Positions 23,214 through 35,393 of a stretch of DNA of 64,000 nt are shown piece after piece (position 1 is the stretch's first letter; each line of letters opens with the position of its first letter). The DNA lies in NCBI RefSeq assembly GCF_050947875.1, contig NC_134568.1, positions 259,543,115-259,607,114 on the forward strand. The letters run 5' to 3'. Below the pieces are notes generated by a model that ran no database searches, was not told the origin of the DNA, and was given only the letters and a program-made list of their open reading frames with translations. This DNA is from Dermacentor variabilis (Eukaryota; Arthropoda; Arachnida; Ixodida; Ixodidae). The translations under genes were made by a program, and so were the position numbers.

Positions 23214-26200
23214 AGTGGCATCTCCCTTGAAACGGGGCGGTGACACATAGTCACCGAGCCTGCTTGGTTTAATCAGGTATGCTATACATGATTTTTATCT
23301 GGCATTTTTGTATACATCTCCTTAATCTTCTTTTTTCTTTTTTTCTGTAAAATCTATCTTGCACCGCTAGCTATGACTGTAAGAGATCCGGTCATATCAA
23401 TGTCTTCCCTGCTTTTATTTTCACCAATACTCTAAACGTATCTTGCTCATCTCGACCGGTGAGCAGGTGACAATTCCGTTGACTTTAAACCTAAGCACTT
23501 CTGGAAGGTGTACGTTACTTACGGTTCTCACGGGGTGAAATCCCTTCGCATTCTATTAGGATGTGCTCAACGGTCTCCGGATCTGTTGCTGCAGCGTACA
23601 CATGCATGGTCTAGTTCCGAATATTTGCTCCGGCATCTTGTTGTCCTTAGGCAACCGGCTCGAGCCCCAAATAGCAAGGCACTGTCCTTTGTGTTACGGT
23701 ACTGATTTTCCCTTCTAATTTCTTTCTTCTCATTCTTCTAAATCTCCATGGTCCTTTTTGTTTCCATTCTTTGCATCCAATTCACTGTCTCTGTTTCTCT
23801 CACTTTTTTTATGATGGCTCCTGGCTGTCTGTTTACAGATTCAATTACCCTGTACTTGGTTGCCAACTTTCTTGACCTCTTCCTCCATTTTGTGTCCACG
23901 TGTTTCAAGTACAGATACTTGTGCACTTGAGCTGTCCATTTATTTTCATCCATGTTCCTGAGTCCTTCTTCAAAACTAATTTTGCTCTCTGCATCTCTGG
24001 CTTCAAAAGAGGCCCAACTCGTGTCACCCTACAATGCCTCATATGGGGTTTTACCGTGGGCTCCCAAAGTCGACTGGCCTACCGATCTTTGGTTCACTTC
24101 CAACCCCGACAAGGTATCAGATTTTAAGCATAGAATGCCATTTGCGAACGTTAGCGCTGGCACCATTACTCATTTCCAGATTCCACGCACTACTTCATAC
24201 TTAAAGGTATCCCTGAACCACTTTTAATCGAAGTTGAGAAGGGCATAAGAAGTGAAAATGGGCTATTTAAGAAATACTTTGCCGCAAAAAGTATGTACTT
24301 CAATGCGTCCAGCAGAAGCGGAGTTATTGGCGATAAAATACGGCATCCGCTGTGCTCCCGTTCCTTCTTCGGTGCCTTGCACTGCGAAAGCTGCGGCGCA
24401 GTTGGGCGTGCCCGCAACGCCCGCCATCTAAATGTCACCATGGCGAGCTGTTCAAATATCATTTTGGATGTTAACGTAGACGCCACGACTTCCGCCTTTG
24501 ATGCCCACGAGGCGCTAAACATAAGCCAAACACGGTTGTCGTCAGCAAACTGCAGTGCGCTTAGCCAGTCAACTGCGGTATGTCCAGAAACGGCGGTTGC
24601 CAGCCGCGGCATCTACTCCATGTAGCCGACCGCAGCTTGATGTCAGCTATCGGCCAATAGCAGCCGTCTAAGGGAATGACGAAATAAAGCGTCAGATTAG
24701 GAAATAAAGCGTCCAGAAGAGAGTGAGGACAAGGCCTTATATTGAAAAGAGAGCGTTTGAGAGGTGAAGGTGACACCACGGAATTACTCGTCTCTTCATT
24801 AAAGATCACAATTCCCGATTTTTCTGTGCTAAACTTGAGGCCTAGATTTGTCGCGGCGTTGCCACAGATATTCGCAGGCGTCTGTAAATCTCGTTTATTG
24901 TCCGCTAGTAGCTCTAAGTCGTACGGCGTCCGCACACATCAATTCAGGGAGCTTCTGTTGCAGCATTTTTCCATTACGCACATAGGATAAATCAAACCCT
25001 AATTCGCTGTTTTCCAATCGTCTTTTTATGCCCTTAACATAAAGCGTGAACAACAATGGAGACAGAGGACATCCTTGCTTCAGTCCTTGGTGAATTCCCA
25101 CCACTTCATTACCTTATCAGCTTCCCATACAACTTGTGCCCGGTTGTCTCTATATATCTCCCTCAACAGGACCACGAAATCGTCCTCTATGCCTTCATGC
25201 TTAAGAATATCCCATAACAATTCCCTGTCTGCGTTGTCATAGCCTCCTTTAATATCTAGCCATGTTATCGATAAAAGTATTCTGACTACTGAAATCTCTG
25301 TGCACTGAGTTAGTACAAACATATTATCCTCTAAGCGTCTGCTTGCCCTGAACCCATTATGCAGTTCCCCCAGTATATAATTTTTCTCCACCCACTTCGA
25401 AAGCTCAAATTTTATAGCTTGCATTGCCATTCTATATATGACCGCCGTTACTGTAACTGTCATGTACGAGCTCGTCTTCTCTTTATCACCTTTGTATTTG
25501 TAGATGAGGTTCGTCTTGCTTTCACGCCGCCCAACTGGCATTTTCATCGTTCTAACCACTTGCTTTATTGCATTAGTCAGCAGTGCCTTGCTCTTTGGAC
25601 GGAGGTTTTTGACTGGCTGTATTGTGATTTCATCAAGTCCTGCTGCCGTGTTATTAGGGACGTTTTCTTCTGCTTTCTTTCTTTCAAAAAGAAGCTTTCC
25701 ATGCTAAATTTTGATCTCTCAGGTTTCTCTGTTGTTGCTGGAACTCTCGGAATCTGAACTACGCTTTCTTTCGTGCCGAAGTTATCCCTACTAACGTCTG
25801 TGATGTAAAGCAGCGCATCATTTCCTTCGTATATTTTACCGTCTTCATCCCTTATGGCTTTAGTTGGAGCTCCAAGTGCTCTTATATGGTTCCACAATCC
25901 TGTTGGGGCGCCTTTGTCTCTGTTGCGAATGTTGTATACCCTACGTTCACTTTCACGTTTAATTTTCTCTTGCATGAGCTCACTCGTCACCCTTTGCTTT
26001 TCTTGGTATTTATTACATATGAGGAGCGCCTCTTCGTGTAATCCCGACTTGTTTGCTTTTCGATGACCCCTAGACGCGTGCTTATGCTCTTGTATATAGC
26101 TTGCTTTATTTCCTTCTTCCACCACTTACGTAGAGTTCAACTCTTTCCGATCCAACAATTTTTTTACCGTGTCTGTCTTATTTCCTACTGCATAACGTCT

Positions 26201-26605
26201 ACGAGTCCCTTATATTCCCAGACTGCTGTAGGAAAAGCCTACATTTTCTTCTCTATATGTTCCTTGCGATCTCAGTTGTTTGCTCTTCATTCATCTTTAG
26301 AAATTCTGATGCTATTGGTTCGTGTTTTGCGTAAGTATCTCTCTCAAACTTTAATGTTAAACGTCTGATTGCTAATCAGGCAATTTTTTCTATGTTCGTC
26401 TATTATCATTTGGTCTAGTTGTTCGTAGACCATTTCTGAGACTAAGGCGTAGTCTATACATGGCTGCCCATTTCCGCATTGCCACGTTACCTGTCCATGG
26501 CAATTGCTATCCCTGTTAACTGCTATAAGGTTCTGCTCATCACACAGATCCAGCACTAGAGAACGGTTGTAATCAGTATATCCATCTAAATCATCCATGT
26601 GCGCG
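23120..26605 (-). mobile_element. 5'-truncated, decayed LINE (endonuclease end, reverse transcriptase, 3' tail)
   Basis: Read on the minus strand the order is typical of an APE-type non-LTR element. The endonuclease end is at 26598-26344 (GQVTWQCGNGQPCIDYALVS, the D of the IDY motif present). A linker follows (26125-25577, RDKGAPTGLWNHIRALGAP). Reverse transcriptase is at 25559-25080 (LDIKGGYDNADRELLWDIL, motif A) and 25104-24895 (KQGCPLSPLLF, motif B). The catalytic YADD has decayed to CADA, and a downstream LLADNKRDLQ / LGLKFSTEKSGI segment follows. Several frameshifts break the frame. About 24205-24740 looks like a later insertion. The 3' end (23220-23950) has a DPETVEHILIECEG word and ends in a (CAT)n(CAA)n tail. 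It is dead. Confidence 0.85.
23122..23211. repeat. (TTG)n(ATG)n array, tail of the minus-strand LINE
   Basis: TTG units pass into ATG units. On the minus strand this is a CAT then CAA tail directly after the LINE 3' end. Confidence 0.9.
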
Positions 26606-29600
26606 TTTTTGGAATAGCGTTCGGTGCCTTGCGTTCCGTTAAACCATGGAGGAAGGGAAAATCCCTCTCCGCCCGCTAGGACAAAAGTGTGGAGGAAGTC
26701 ACGTGGTATTTTTCGGTGTAGCGGCCATGTTGTCGGGGCACAATGGCGGTTTTGTTATAGTGGTGTGCTCTTGCGTGTGCTGCCCCGTAGGATTTCGTAC
26801 CGTGACAATGACTTCGTGTGTGCAGGATCGCATTGGTCTCCGTGTTTTGTTCCGTTGTGTTAGCTCGACGGTGCTCTCCCGGCTGTTGTTGTGGCCAGGT
26901 GTGATTGGAAGAGGTAAAAAGCGTAAAACGAGCGCGCATGCAACGCCGTACACCACGTACCACGCCGCGGACGATCTGGGAATCTATTTGCCGTCTTCGG
27001 TGGATTCGTGCGAAAGTGTCATCAGACACTGAAATCGCTGTGCTTTAGAGTATGTACGATAAACGCCTTGCAGGTCAGTGACAGCTGTACAGTACGTATT
27101 CCTGCTTTTGACAGCGGACGATGCATTTGTGGCACGTAGAACAGCCTTGACGAAGGATGGGAAAGAAGCGGCTGCTGTGAGTAATTAAGGGACGAGCCTT
27201 ACTTACCGCAGATATATGTATGCTCTAGAGGCGCAAGGAAGTGAAGGTTGGCGGATGTGGTGCGAGAGTGAAGAAGGCTCGACAGGAGAACGTACGCCTG
27301 AGGGTCGCACGTAGGCCCGGTCAACGCGCTAGTCACGCGCATACGCGCTTACTGTTCGGCACCGCGCGGAGGATACAGGACTTCGTTTCCGTGAAGCTTC
27401 ACTTACCGTGAGAACAATATACCTGAGACCGCAGTCAGTGTATATTTAAACGCGTAACGACGTTCTCCTCTGCTAGGCCTCTTCGTCGGCGCGCTGTGGC
27501 TCGTCACACCTCCGCGGTGCATGGCCGCCCGAAACTTGCTCAATAAAGCAAAACGATTCCTATAAAGCCATGAACAGCATACGTGTTTGCTCTCATAAAC
27601 TGCAGATGGGCTAGCCGTAGGTTGTGATGAGGGTAAAGTGTGCTGCCGGTCATTACCTGTTTATTCTTACAGTGCAGTGATGATGCAGAGATTTATTTGC
27701 AGAAAAACCGCCAGAAGTTCCGGGGAACGACCTCACAGTCTAACTTGCGGAGTTTGTCATGAACGTCTTTCAATGCTAGAGCACAATACTCGGACGAAAT
27801 TAAGCAAAGGTACCGCGATAGTATACACCGCGATTCGATCAGTTGGTCGGATCACTACGGCGAGAGCACGTTCGCGCAGCCCGGCGTGGTTGAGCGCCGA
27901 AGGCGAGAAATGTAACCAGAGTGAAATGTAAACAAGAGAGGAGAATCTGTCCCGACAAGATGGCGGAGCAACGCCAACTTCCGGCGTCACTGAGCTTCAC
28001 AAAGAATGACGTCAGGGCCTCTCCTTAGTTTTTCCTTCCTCCATGCGTTAAACGCAGGTACTTAGCGGGCCGTTACGGTGCGTTCTTGTTTTAGTTAACA
28101 TATACACTCTTTTCACCGCGATACCGTGGGCGCCGCCATGTTTTATCACGTGGTTGCCTCAGCTGCCTCCGTGTTTACAATGGATGTGCATGACTCCCTG
28201 GTGCGGTTCAAGCAAACCTCTGTTTCAGCAGATATCGTAGACGGTGATTGGGTGGGCGACACGAAGCGTTGGCCATAGCTTCAGAAAACCATTTAAACGT
28301 TTTCGGAGCTCATGACGGCTTGTCCAAACGGCGCGAGCAGCGTATACGGTGTTTGTTCTAAAAGCGGTGCTAGAAATTGATATATTCCAAGCTGCCGAAA
28401 CTTTCCGCTTATGAATTAAATCAAGATCAGTGTGTTTTGCTCTTCGTTATTTATCTGGCAAACACTTTGAAATAGCCGCTTGTCCTTTTTCTGACTCAAT
28501 AAAGTACCTCGGTGCGGTCACTATGGTATTGTTTATTTTTTGTGTGATGACTCGCGGATGTGCTCACTTTCTAAAGATTTGTTCTTGCTGCGCACAAGGC
28601 TTACATCGTAGATGATCTGTATTTTGTAATAGCTTGGGCAGCAGAGACGTATTATAGCTAGTCACTCGCTTACTTTGTGTACCGTCACAAAATCTTCAGC
28701 TTCAAATATTCGTGCGCTGGCTCTATATATTCTTGACCAGAAACATGTTCTCAGTCATTCCCATTTTCGCTTTCAATAAAATCAAATGCGCACGGATAAG
28801 GCACACGGCCGGATACACGGAGCTGTAGAAATATTAGTTGAAACGGCGTGCGATCACGCCTGCTTGATGCCTCATGCTCGTAGTTATTACGAAAAATGAT
28901 CGAATCATGGTGCTATATAATACGGCTTTACTAGTCGTGGCAATTAGCCACGCAGGATAACGACGGCTTTCAAACTTTTTTTTTTCACGGCTTTTACACG
29001 TCCCCCACCGTACCGCTGTCTATTCTTTTTTTCTGTTCGTGCTTCTAAACAATACACGCGATGCCCACGAGATAGTACTGTGTGTAAGTTCAAAACTTCA
29101 GGCGCCGACTCCCCATTCGAACGCAAACGTAAAGAACATGTTTAGTGCACTGGACGTCATCTTAAAGGTCTCGTCATATCTACCCAAGTCAAGAGGATTG
29201 ATTACCGCATTTCCCGTCGTTTAACGTGGTTTATCGATGTAACTATGCCGACGCCGTCCCGTCACGCCGGTGAATGCCAGCATCGACGAATGATGACATA
29301 AGTCTATATAGCGCTCCATTGCCGCTGATAATTTCCAATTCAGGCGAGTTGAAAGGAAGCGAAAGCTTAAGTAACTATATTTATTCATGACAAACGATAA
29401 CGAGAGCGCAGATTATCGGGACAATTCGCACTGAAGCGAGAGCCACGCGTCCCGCTTCAGCGCTATTATTTAGCGCATATGTAATGATTACGTGCGTTAA
29501 GCTTTCATAACGTACATGGTGTACGTAAGCCGTAGAAACCCAATAGTGTTCGGAGCGTGTGCAGTGAGGGCAACGCTAGTTCTTTACGTACGTAAGGCGT

Positions 29601-29635
29601 TTACGTTTGCTTGCGTACGCTTTTCGAAAGGTATC

Positions 29636-29857
29636 GTCGGCTATGGTGTTGCGCTGCTAAGCTCGAGGTCGCGGGATCAAATCCCGGCCGCGGCGGTCGC
29701 ATTTCGATGGGGGCGAAGTGCTAAAACGCCCGTGTCCCGTGCCTTGGGGGCACGTTAAAGAACCCCAGGTGGTCAAAATTAACCGCGATTCCCCCATCAC
29801 TACGGCGTGCCTCTTAATGAAATCGTCGTTTTGGCACGTGAAACCCTAGAATTCAAT
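29636..29857 (+). mobile_element. Ruka-type tRNA-derived SINE
   Basis: The copy starts within the tRNA-like head (GGCTATGGTGTTGCGCTGCT), has the B box (GGGATCAAATCCCGG), GATGGGGGCGAAGTGC, CACGTTAAAGAACCCCAGG and the TTTTGGCACGTGAAACCCT end. It lacks the first 10-15 bases of the element. Confidence 0.85.
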
Positions 29858-30220
29858 GCAATCCAAATCAATAATGTGCACGATTAGCCGGTACCTGTAC
29901 ACGAGAATTGATCTTGCGTACTAAATTTTGTGTTCATACGTGCTCAGTTCTTGTGGTCGCTGTCGTGTAGCGCTCAAGATGCGCCCTTTGGGACTCTATA
30001 GTGCGGGACTATATCATTACTGTTTGTTTGTTGTTTAGGTACCCTCTGATACAAGTTGGCGTCAAGGAATTTTATTGAGCTTTATTGAAGCCAGTGGCAC
30101 ATACCGAGTGGACTCAGTGGCACACATCCAGTTGCTCATACACAAGTTGGCATCGTAAAGGTTCATTGAAGAGCGGCACATACCCCATGTTCCCAGTGGA
30201 TCGGCCCACGAAAACGGTTA

Positions 30221-30221
<1 letters not shown>

Positions 30222-30268
<47 letters not shown>

Positions 30269-30357
30269 AAAAAAAAAAAGAAACCGCTGTTAGTTCCCAA
30301 AAAAGCTTCAAAACCCCCCGTTGTCATAGCTAATCCGGAGGCGGGACCGTTTAACCC

Positions 30358-30400
<43 letters not shown>

Positions 30401-30402
30401 TA
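30222..30402. repeat. (CA)n, poly(A) and (ATT)n cluster
   Basis: A CA array (30222-30264) followed by about 16 A, then after 80 bases an ATT array (30359-30400). Confidence 0.95.
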
Positions 30403-32483
30403 CATGAAATAAAAAAAACTTATCCTCCGCACAGTTGCGCGGAACTACAAATGAACCCATATATAGTACGATCTGTGCGCGCTTTTTTGGGAATAGCCTC
30501 CTGTTTTCTTGACTTATGATTGACAGTGGAGAGAGAGAAGGAAAGGAGACGAACGTCTGCTTCGTTACGCTGCACCGGGGGAAGGGATAAATGTTGGAAA
30601 AAGAAAGAAGGGAAGAGAGAGAGAGCATTTCGTCTCACCAACTTCGTGCAGTGAAGGCTAAGACTCATGTCAGCTAATCGGTAACGAGACCCGGCTCTGT
30701 GTACCTGAACAAAGAGTAGAACTCGTCTGCTGTCCTCTACTAATCCTTCTGTGGAGCTTCCATTCAGCCGCTGTCGCGTGGAAGGTGATCACAGGTGGAC
30801 ACTAGAGAAGCGCTTTTTATAATCCTCTCTTGGCTGGCTGACGCGACCCGTGGCCTTTGCTGCACTGCACGGAATTAGAGAGGCGAAGTATAGCTGCATG
30901 CACACGCGAAGGTGCGCGCCGAGCCTATACACCAGAACACCGTGAATTCCATGCAGTTTCCTTCCACCATGGCATGGTGAATTCCGTGAATTCAAAGCGC
31001 GGGGGCCGCGATATTGGTGAGCGCTGGTCGCGCCATCTATCCCAAGCGCCGCGAAGTAGCAGGCCTGGGCTGCCACACCGGGAGATGCGACCCGGCGCAA
31101 AAGCGAAACTTGGGCTTTTTAGCTGGGCGGAAGGCGTGTTTCGCGTTTTTTCTAACCCGTCATTTTCGCTGTATCGATTCAATCAAACTTCAAGACCTCA
31201 TGCAAGTCTGCAATGGCCACACTGAGTGCTGCGCAGACTGCAGAAGCGAATACATAGGGTAAGTGCACTATTACGTTTGTACAAACCACGCGCTATATGC
31301 TAGAACACGTGTGAGCTGTAATATCTCCATATTTTTGGCACGTAACCTGTGAAGGAATATACAGCACTGTGTTGGTGCCATATATTATTAAAAGTTGCGC
31401 GATAAAACTTCATGAAAATTCTACTTTTCAACATGCATAGCTACTGTCTACTGGTCGCCGACGAACATACTTTGGCAGCCCAGAGCCCAGTGCAAAATGG
31501 CGCTGGTCGACCGGACAACCCGGTGCAAGAGTATGCGTTCGGTTAGTCAGAGTGCGAGGCTATCTTGTTCTGGTGTATAAAAACGGTCGCGGAAACTGCA
31601 GCGACCATCGCGTTGTTTTCTGCGCTTCGTTAAAGAAACGCCAGGTCAGATTGAGTTCGATATCGGTGCTATCTGCAGCGCAAGTTCTCTTGCCAACACA
31701 CGTGCTCGTAGCCAGATAACGCGCGAGCTGGTGCTGCGGCGTTGCGGTAACCAGCACTGGCATAATGAGAGCATATATACAGACCGGTACAATATTTAAG
31801 GGGGCCGCCATACGGCTTTCATCCTCACTCTGCCTATACGAGTTCACTGGCATGTGACCGTGTGCGACAGTTTAACAGTGTAAGAGCTGCTGTCGCTGAA
31901 CAGAATACCGCCGGACAACGTCGTATATGCATCGGGCCCGGTGACCTGGCTTGCACAGGTGCTGCAGCTAGTGTCGCGAAAAAGTATCTATAGCAGTTAG
32001 TTGGCCCCATACAGAGTTAGCTCAATTGAATTTGGCTTGAATATAGCTCCTCGCGGGGAGTTTTAGCGACTTCGTTCAAGAGAAGCTTTACTGCATAGAG
32101 GAAAATAAAAAAATTAAAATATCCTCAGCCCTTCCACTCTGTGAAGAAGGACGAGTAGCGAACCTCTGGTCTGTTTTACCTCAATTGACGCATCCATGCA
32201 TATATTATTATTATTATAAGGTCGCGTAGGCGACTATGACGTAACCACAACACACAACGCCAAAGAGTGGTAACAGTGTGTATGGGACGCAGGTGGTCGT
32301 TAAACCGAGTTTCGACGCGAGCGACGATATGCGTTGACCGGGGCGCACTCAAAGGAGTGCACAAAACAAAACACGTTTGTTTGTAATTCGCGATTGAGCA
32401 TACTTCCTAGTTAATTAGCTGAGTGAAACTTTGAAGGACTAAAGTTTTATTCTAGCTGACAAACATGGGGCTGTCTGTTTCCC

Positions 32484-32820
32484 TCCCGTAGAGGCCCATG
32501 TGTTGACAGCGGACGAAAATTCCACAATATTTACAACTTCACTGTGAACTACGTAATTATGAAAAGTAGATGAAATAAGGCGTAATGTTAGAGTCGCCTT
32601 GGCGGCTAATTATTATGTAATTTGTTTGAATATAGTTTCGATAAAACAAGAGCCTTTTTCTACAACCATACCACCTCCGTAGACGGCCATGTATTGACAG
32701 CAGACGGGAATTCTGTAACGTTTACAACTTGACTGTGAACTAACTAATTACGACAAGTAAATCAAACTTGGCGTAATGGTAGAGTCGTCTTAGCGGCCAA
32801 TTTCAGTATGACTTTTTTCG
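32484..32820. repeat. Diverged tandem duplication, about 190-bp period
   Basis: Copy 1 (from 32484) has CCGTAGAGGCCCATGTGTTG, TTTACAACTTCACTGTGAAC and GGCGTAATGTTAGAGTCG. Copy 2 (from 32674) has CCGTAGACGGCCATGTATTG, TTTACAACTTGACTGTGAAC and GGCGTAATGGTAGAGTCG. Substitutions dominate. No coding frame is shared. Confidence 0.85.
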
Positions 32821-33699
32821 AGATATCTACATTATATTGAGAGCTACAGAGCATTCGCGAGAAACCGGAGACGAACATTTTTTTCGCGTCGGAACGGACA
32901 TCGACCACCGCCGCAGGGTAGCTATATACATATATATAGTAGCTTCGCTGTAAAAAATGGCAGATGAGAGAAGGAGACGGGTGGTGGTGGCAATGGAGGC
33001 GAATGGCTTGAAGATCGGGCAAGGTTCTGCCGGCCGTGCTCAGATATCTGCCTTCGCAGCTTCGCGCTTTCCTGGGCTCTCTGACCACAGAGTCGCGCTA
33101 TACACAGACGTATTGGAGCACAGAAAAGCAGCCACAAACAACGAGAAATGCCAGGAGGCGGCTCGAGTCACGCTTTCACGCCAAACCCGCCGCACCGAGT
33201 GTGCGCTCGGTACGACGGGCAGCGTGTTCACTAAGCGCTTGGCGTGCGTCATGCACGCTGCGGACCGCGCTTGAGCAATCGCTCCGAGTGGTGCTGAAGA
33301 GGCATGCCGAGAAGGCGCTCGCCGATTGTTAGCACGCGTTTGCGAGTGATTCTGCATCTCCCAGGAAGGAGAAAAGCCCCGAAATTCAATGTCTCGTTGC
33401 CTGTCGTTTCCATGTCTCGCAGCTTGCGGAAAATGCGGTCACTATACTTCAGGGCGTGTGTTGGCTAGCGTACGATCCTAGACGCCTTCGCTCGAGTCTG
33501 CCGATATAATAGGTTCAGCGCGTGCGTTGGCTTGTTATCAGCATGCACGACACCGGCGCAGGAGAGCTTCAGCACTGCGGATTTCTCCTCTATTCATTTG
33601 AAGGAGAAAAAAACTCCTGATACTGTGATCAACAGGGACTCTTCGAAAGCTCCGCCGTACGCAGATATTTCTTCTCTTTTTCTTTTTATTCTTTTTTTT

Positions 33700-34380
33700 T
33701 TTCATCTGCTTCTTCGCGCGGCCGTCGAGGAGCCATTTTGAGGGTCCTTGATCTTTGTGGATCATCTTCTGTCAGCGTTTTGCACAGCGCTGCCTATCAA
33801 GCCGGCCGTCAGCGGGGGCAGGCGAGAAAAGAAAATATATATACATACAGCATCGCAGACGGCACAACAGAAAAGCCCCAGCTTATCGCCGCATCTTTCT
33901 CCGCTCTCACCGCAGAATTATTTTTTTTTTTTCTCTCGCTTTCCCTCTGGTTATCGCACTTGGAAGGCGTCGCGCGTGATACAGACCTCTCCGCCGACAG
34001 GGAGATTCGCGAGAGCAGACGGCGGTCTTGCGCGCTGGACAGCAGAGCCGACGCGTCACAGTCGCCCGCTCCGAGGGGCGGACCAGCTGGAGAAGCGTGT
34101 TCGCCGAGGTCGCTGCAACGTGGCCCCCACCAGGCCGGCTTTGGGCGCTCCACCGAAAGGTTGGCATCCTGTTCGCGCCACGATCGGCGCCTGGAATATG
34201 CCGTTCCTGCAAAGGTTGGACTGCATCGATTGTCGCGCTGCCGATTCGATCCCAAGCCGACGCGCTGTACCAGTGAAAGCGGGAAAACCCTCCGGCCACG
34301 TCGCGCTCTCCCGCATAATTTTCTGGAGGAGGCAAAACGCGCCGGGTGCTGTGAGCGGGTTACAGGTGAGAACGCGATGA
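33700..34380 (+). promoter_or_regulatory. GC-rich block with TATA-like word and orphan splice donor
   Basis: A AAAATATATATACATA word (33832-33847) precedes about 400 bases of CpG-rich sequence ending in TTACAG, GTGAGA (GT at 34366), a near-consensus donor. Frames through it give no recognisable protein. A non-coding alternative first exon for the RRM1-onward part of the gene is possible but not shown. Confidence 0.3.
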
Positions 34381-35342
34381 GAAAAGCGTACCAGAAGATT
34401 AAAAAAAAAAAAAAAAAGCGACTCTGAGGGCATACTCGTCATCCGAACACTCCGGCAGAAACGGCGAGTCCTGGCTGGCAAAAGCCTTGAAAACGTAGAA
34501 ACCACGCCTGCGAGCGCTACAATTCCACGTGCTCCGCGACCCGGCTCGATTGACGTGCCATCGAGGAAAGCGACGAACACGTGAGAGTCAAAACGGCCGC
34601 GTGGTTCTCCAGTGGCTGCATAGACGGGGCCTTGCAGTGCAGTTCCTCCCCAACGCGTAGATAGGGAGCCGGTGTGTTTGTGTGTATTGCAGAATTGCGT
34701 CTCGTCGGGGCGAGACGCCACGCAGTCAAGGCCGGACTCGGCGAGCCTTCCAGTGTGTAACGCGCTAAACGACGGCAGCTGTTTTTCGCAGCCTGCTTGG
34801 ACGGCTACGTTCAGAAGGCTTATAGATAAGTCTGCGTGTATTAGTTGTTGCCTAACTACTGCCGTCGTGCTCAGGCTTACAAGGAACCGACGCTGCGAGC
34901 TGGAAAGCAGTTTTCTCGTTCATACCCTCAACAGTTTTGTGTTTTTTTTTTCGCTTGCGAACCGATGACATTCCGCATAATTGTATTCTTCAGCGTAACC
35001 CAAGTTATCGCTCGTTGGGTATCCCCGAAATCTATTTTCTACATTAAAACTAAAGTATTTATCTATCTACAAAACATCCCCAACTCTTTGTGGTTTGGCT
35101 GCTAATCTTGGAGTACACTACTTGAACTTATAGCAAATAAATTCAAGTAGTGAATCCTATTGGGGATTGTGCCTGCTGTTATCTTCTGACATGCGCTTGT
35201 CAGCGTTGTTTCACAAGTTTTACGCTAATGCAGACAAAATATCATGCGATAGCGTACCGAGAGGACGAATTCTATATTTGTATGACCGCTCACCGAAGAG
35301 TGCTGTTTAAGCTCGTAGGTTATCTTTTTTTATACCTTTAAT

Positions 35343-35346
35343 GTGC

Positions 35347-35385
<39 letters not shown>

Positions 35386-35393
35386 TGTGTGCA
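35343..35393. repeat. (GTGC)n microsatellite
   Basis: A tetranucleotide array of about 12 units with slight degeneracy at both ends. Confidence 0.95.

Noticed and set aside
23120..26605. Active LINE with working reverse transcriptase
   Set aside because: Several frameshifts and stops, a decayed YADD motif, 5' truncation and a probable internal insertion show it is dead.
28183..28278. Short + frame (MDVHDSLVRFKQTSV...) after a GCCGCCATG word
   Set aside because: Only about 30 codons, no donor or conserved motif, and not in phase with any ESRP exon.
30114..30628. Frames with poly-Cys/Val, poly-Asn or similar runs
   Set aside because: They are translations of the CA, ATT and A arrays.
33738..34427. 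Overlapping open frames of 148-229 codons on both strands
   Set aside because: Several frames are open at once over a GC-rich block, none resembles a protein family, and one ends in a poly-Lys run from an A-tract. I treat the block as possible regulatory DNA only.
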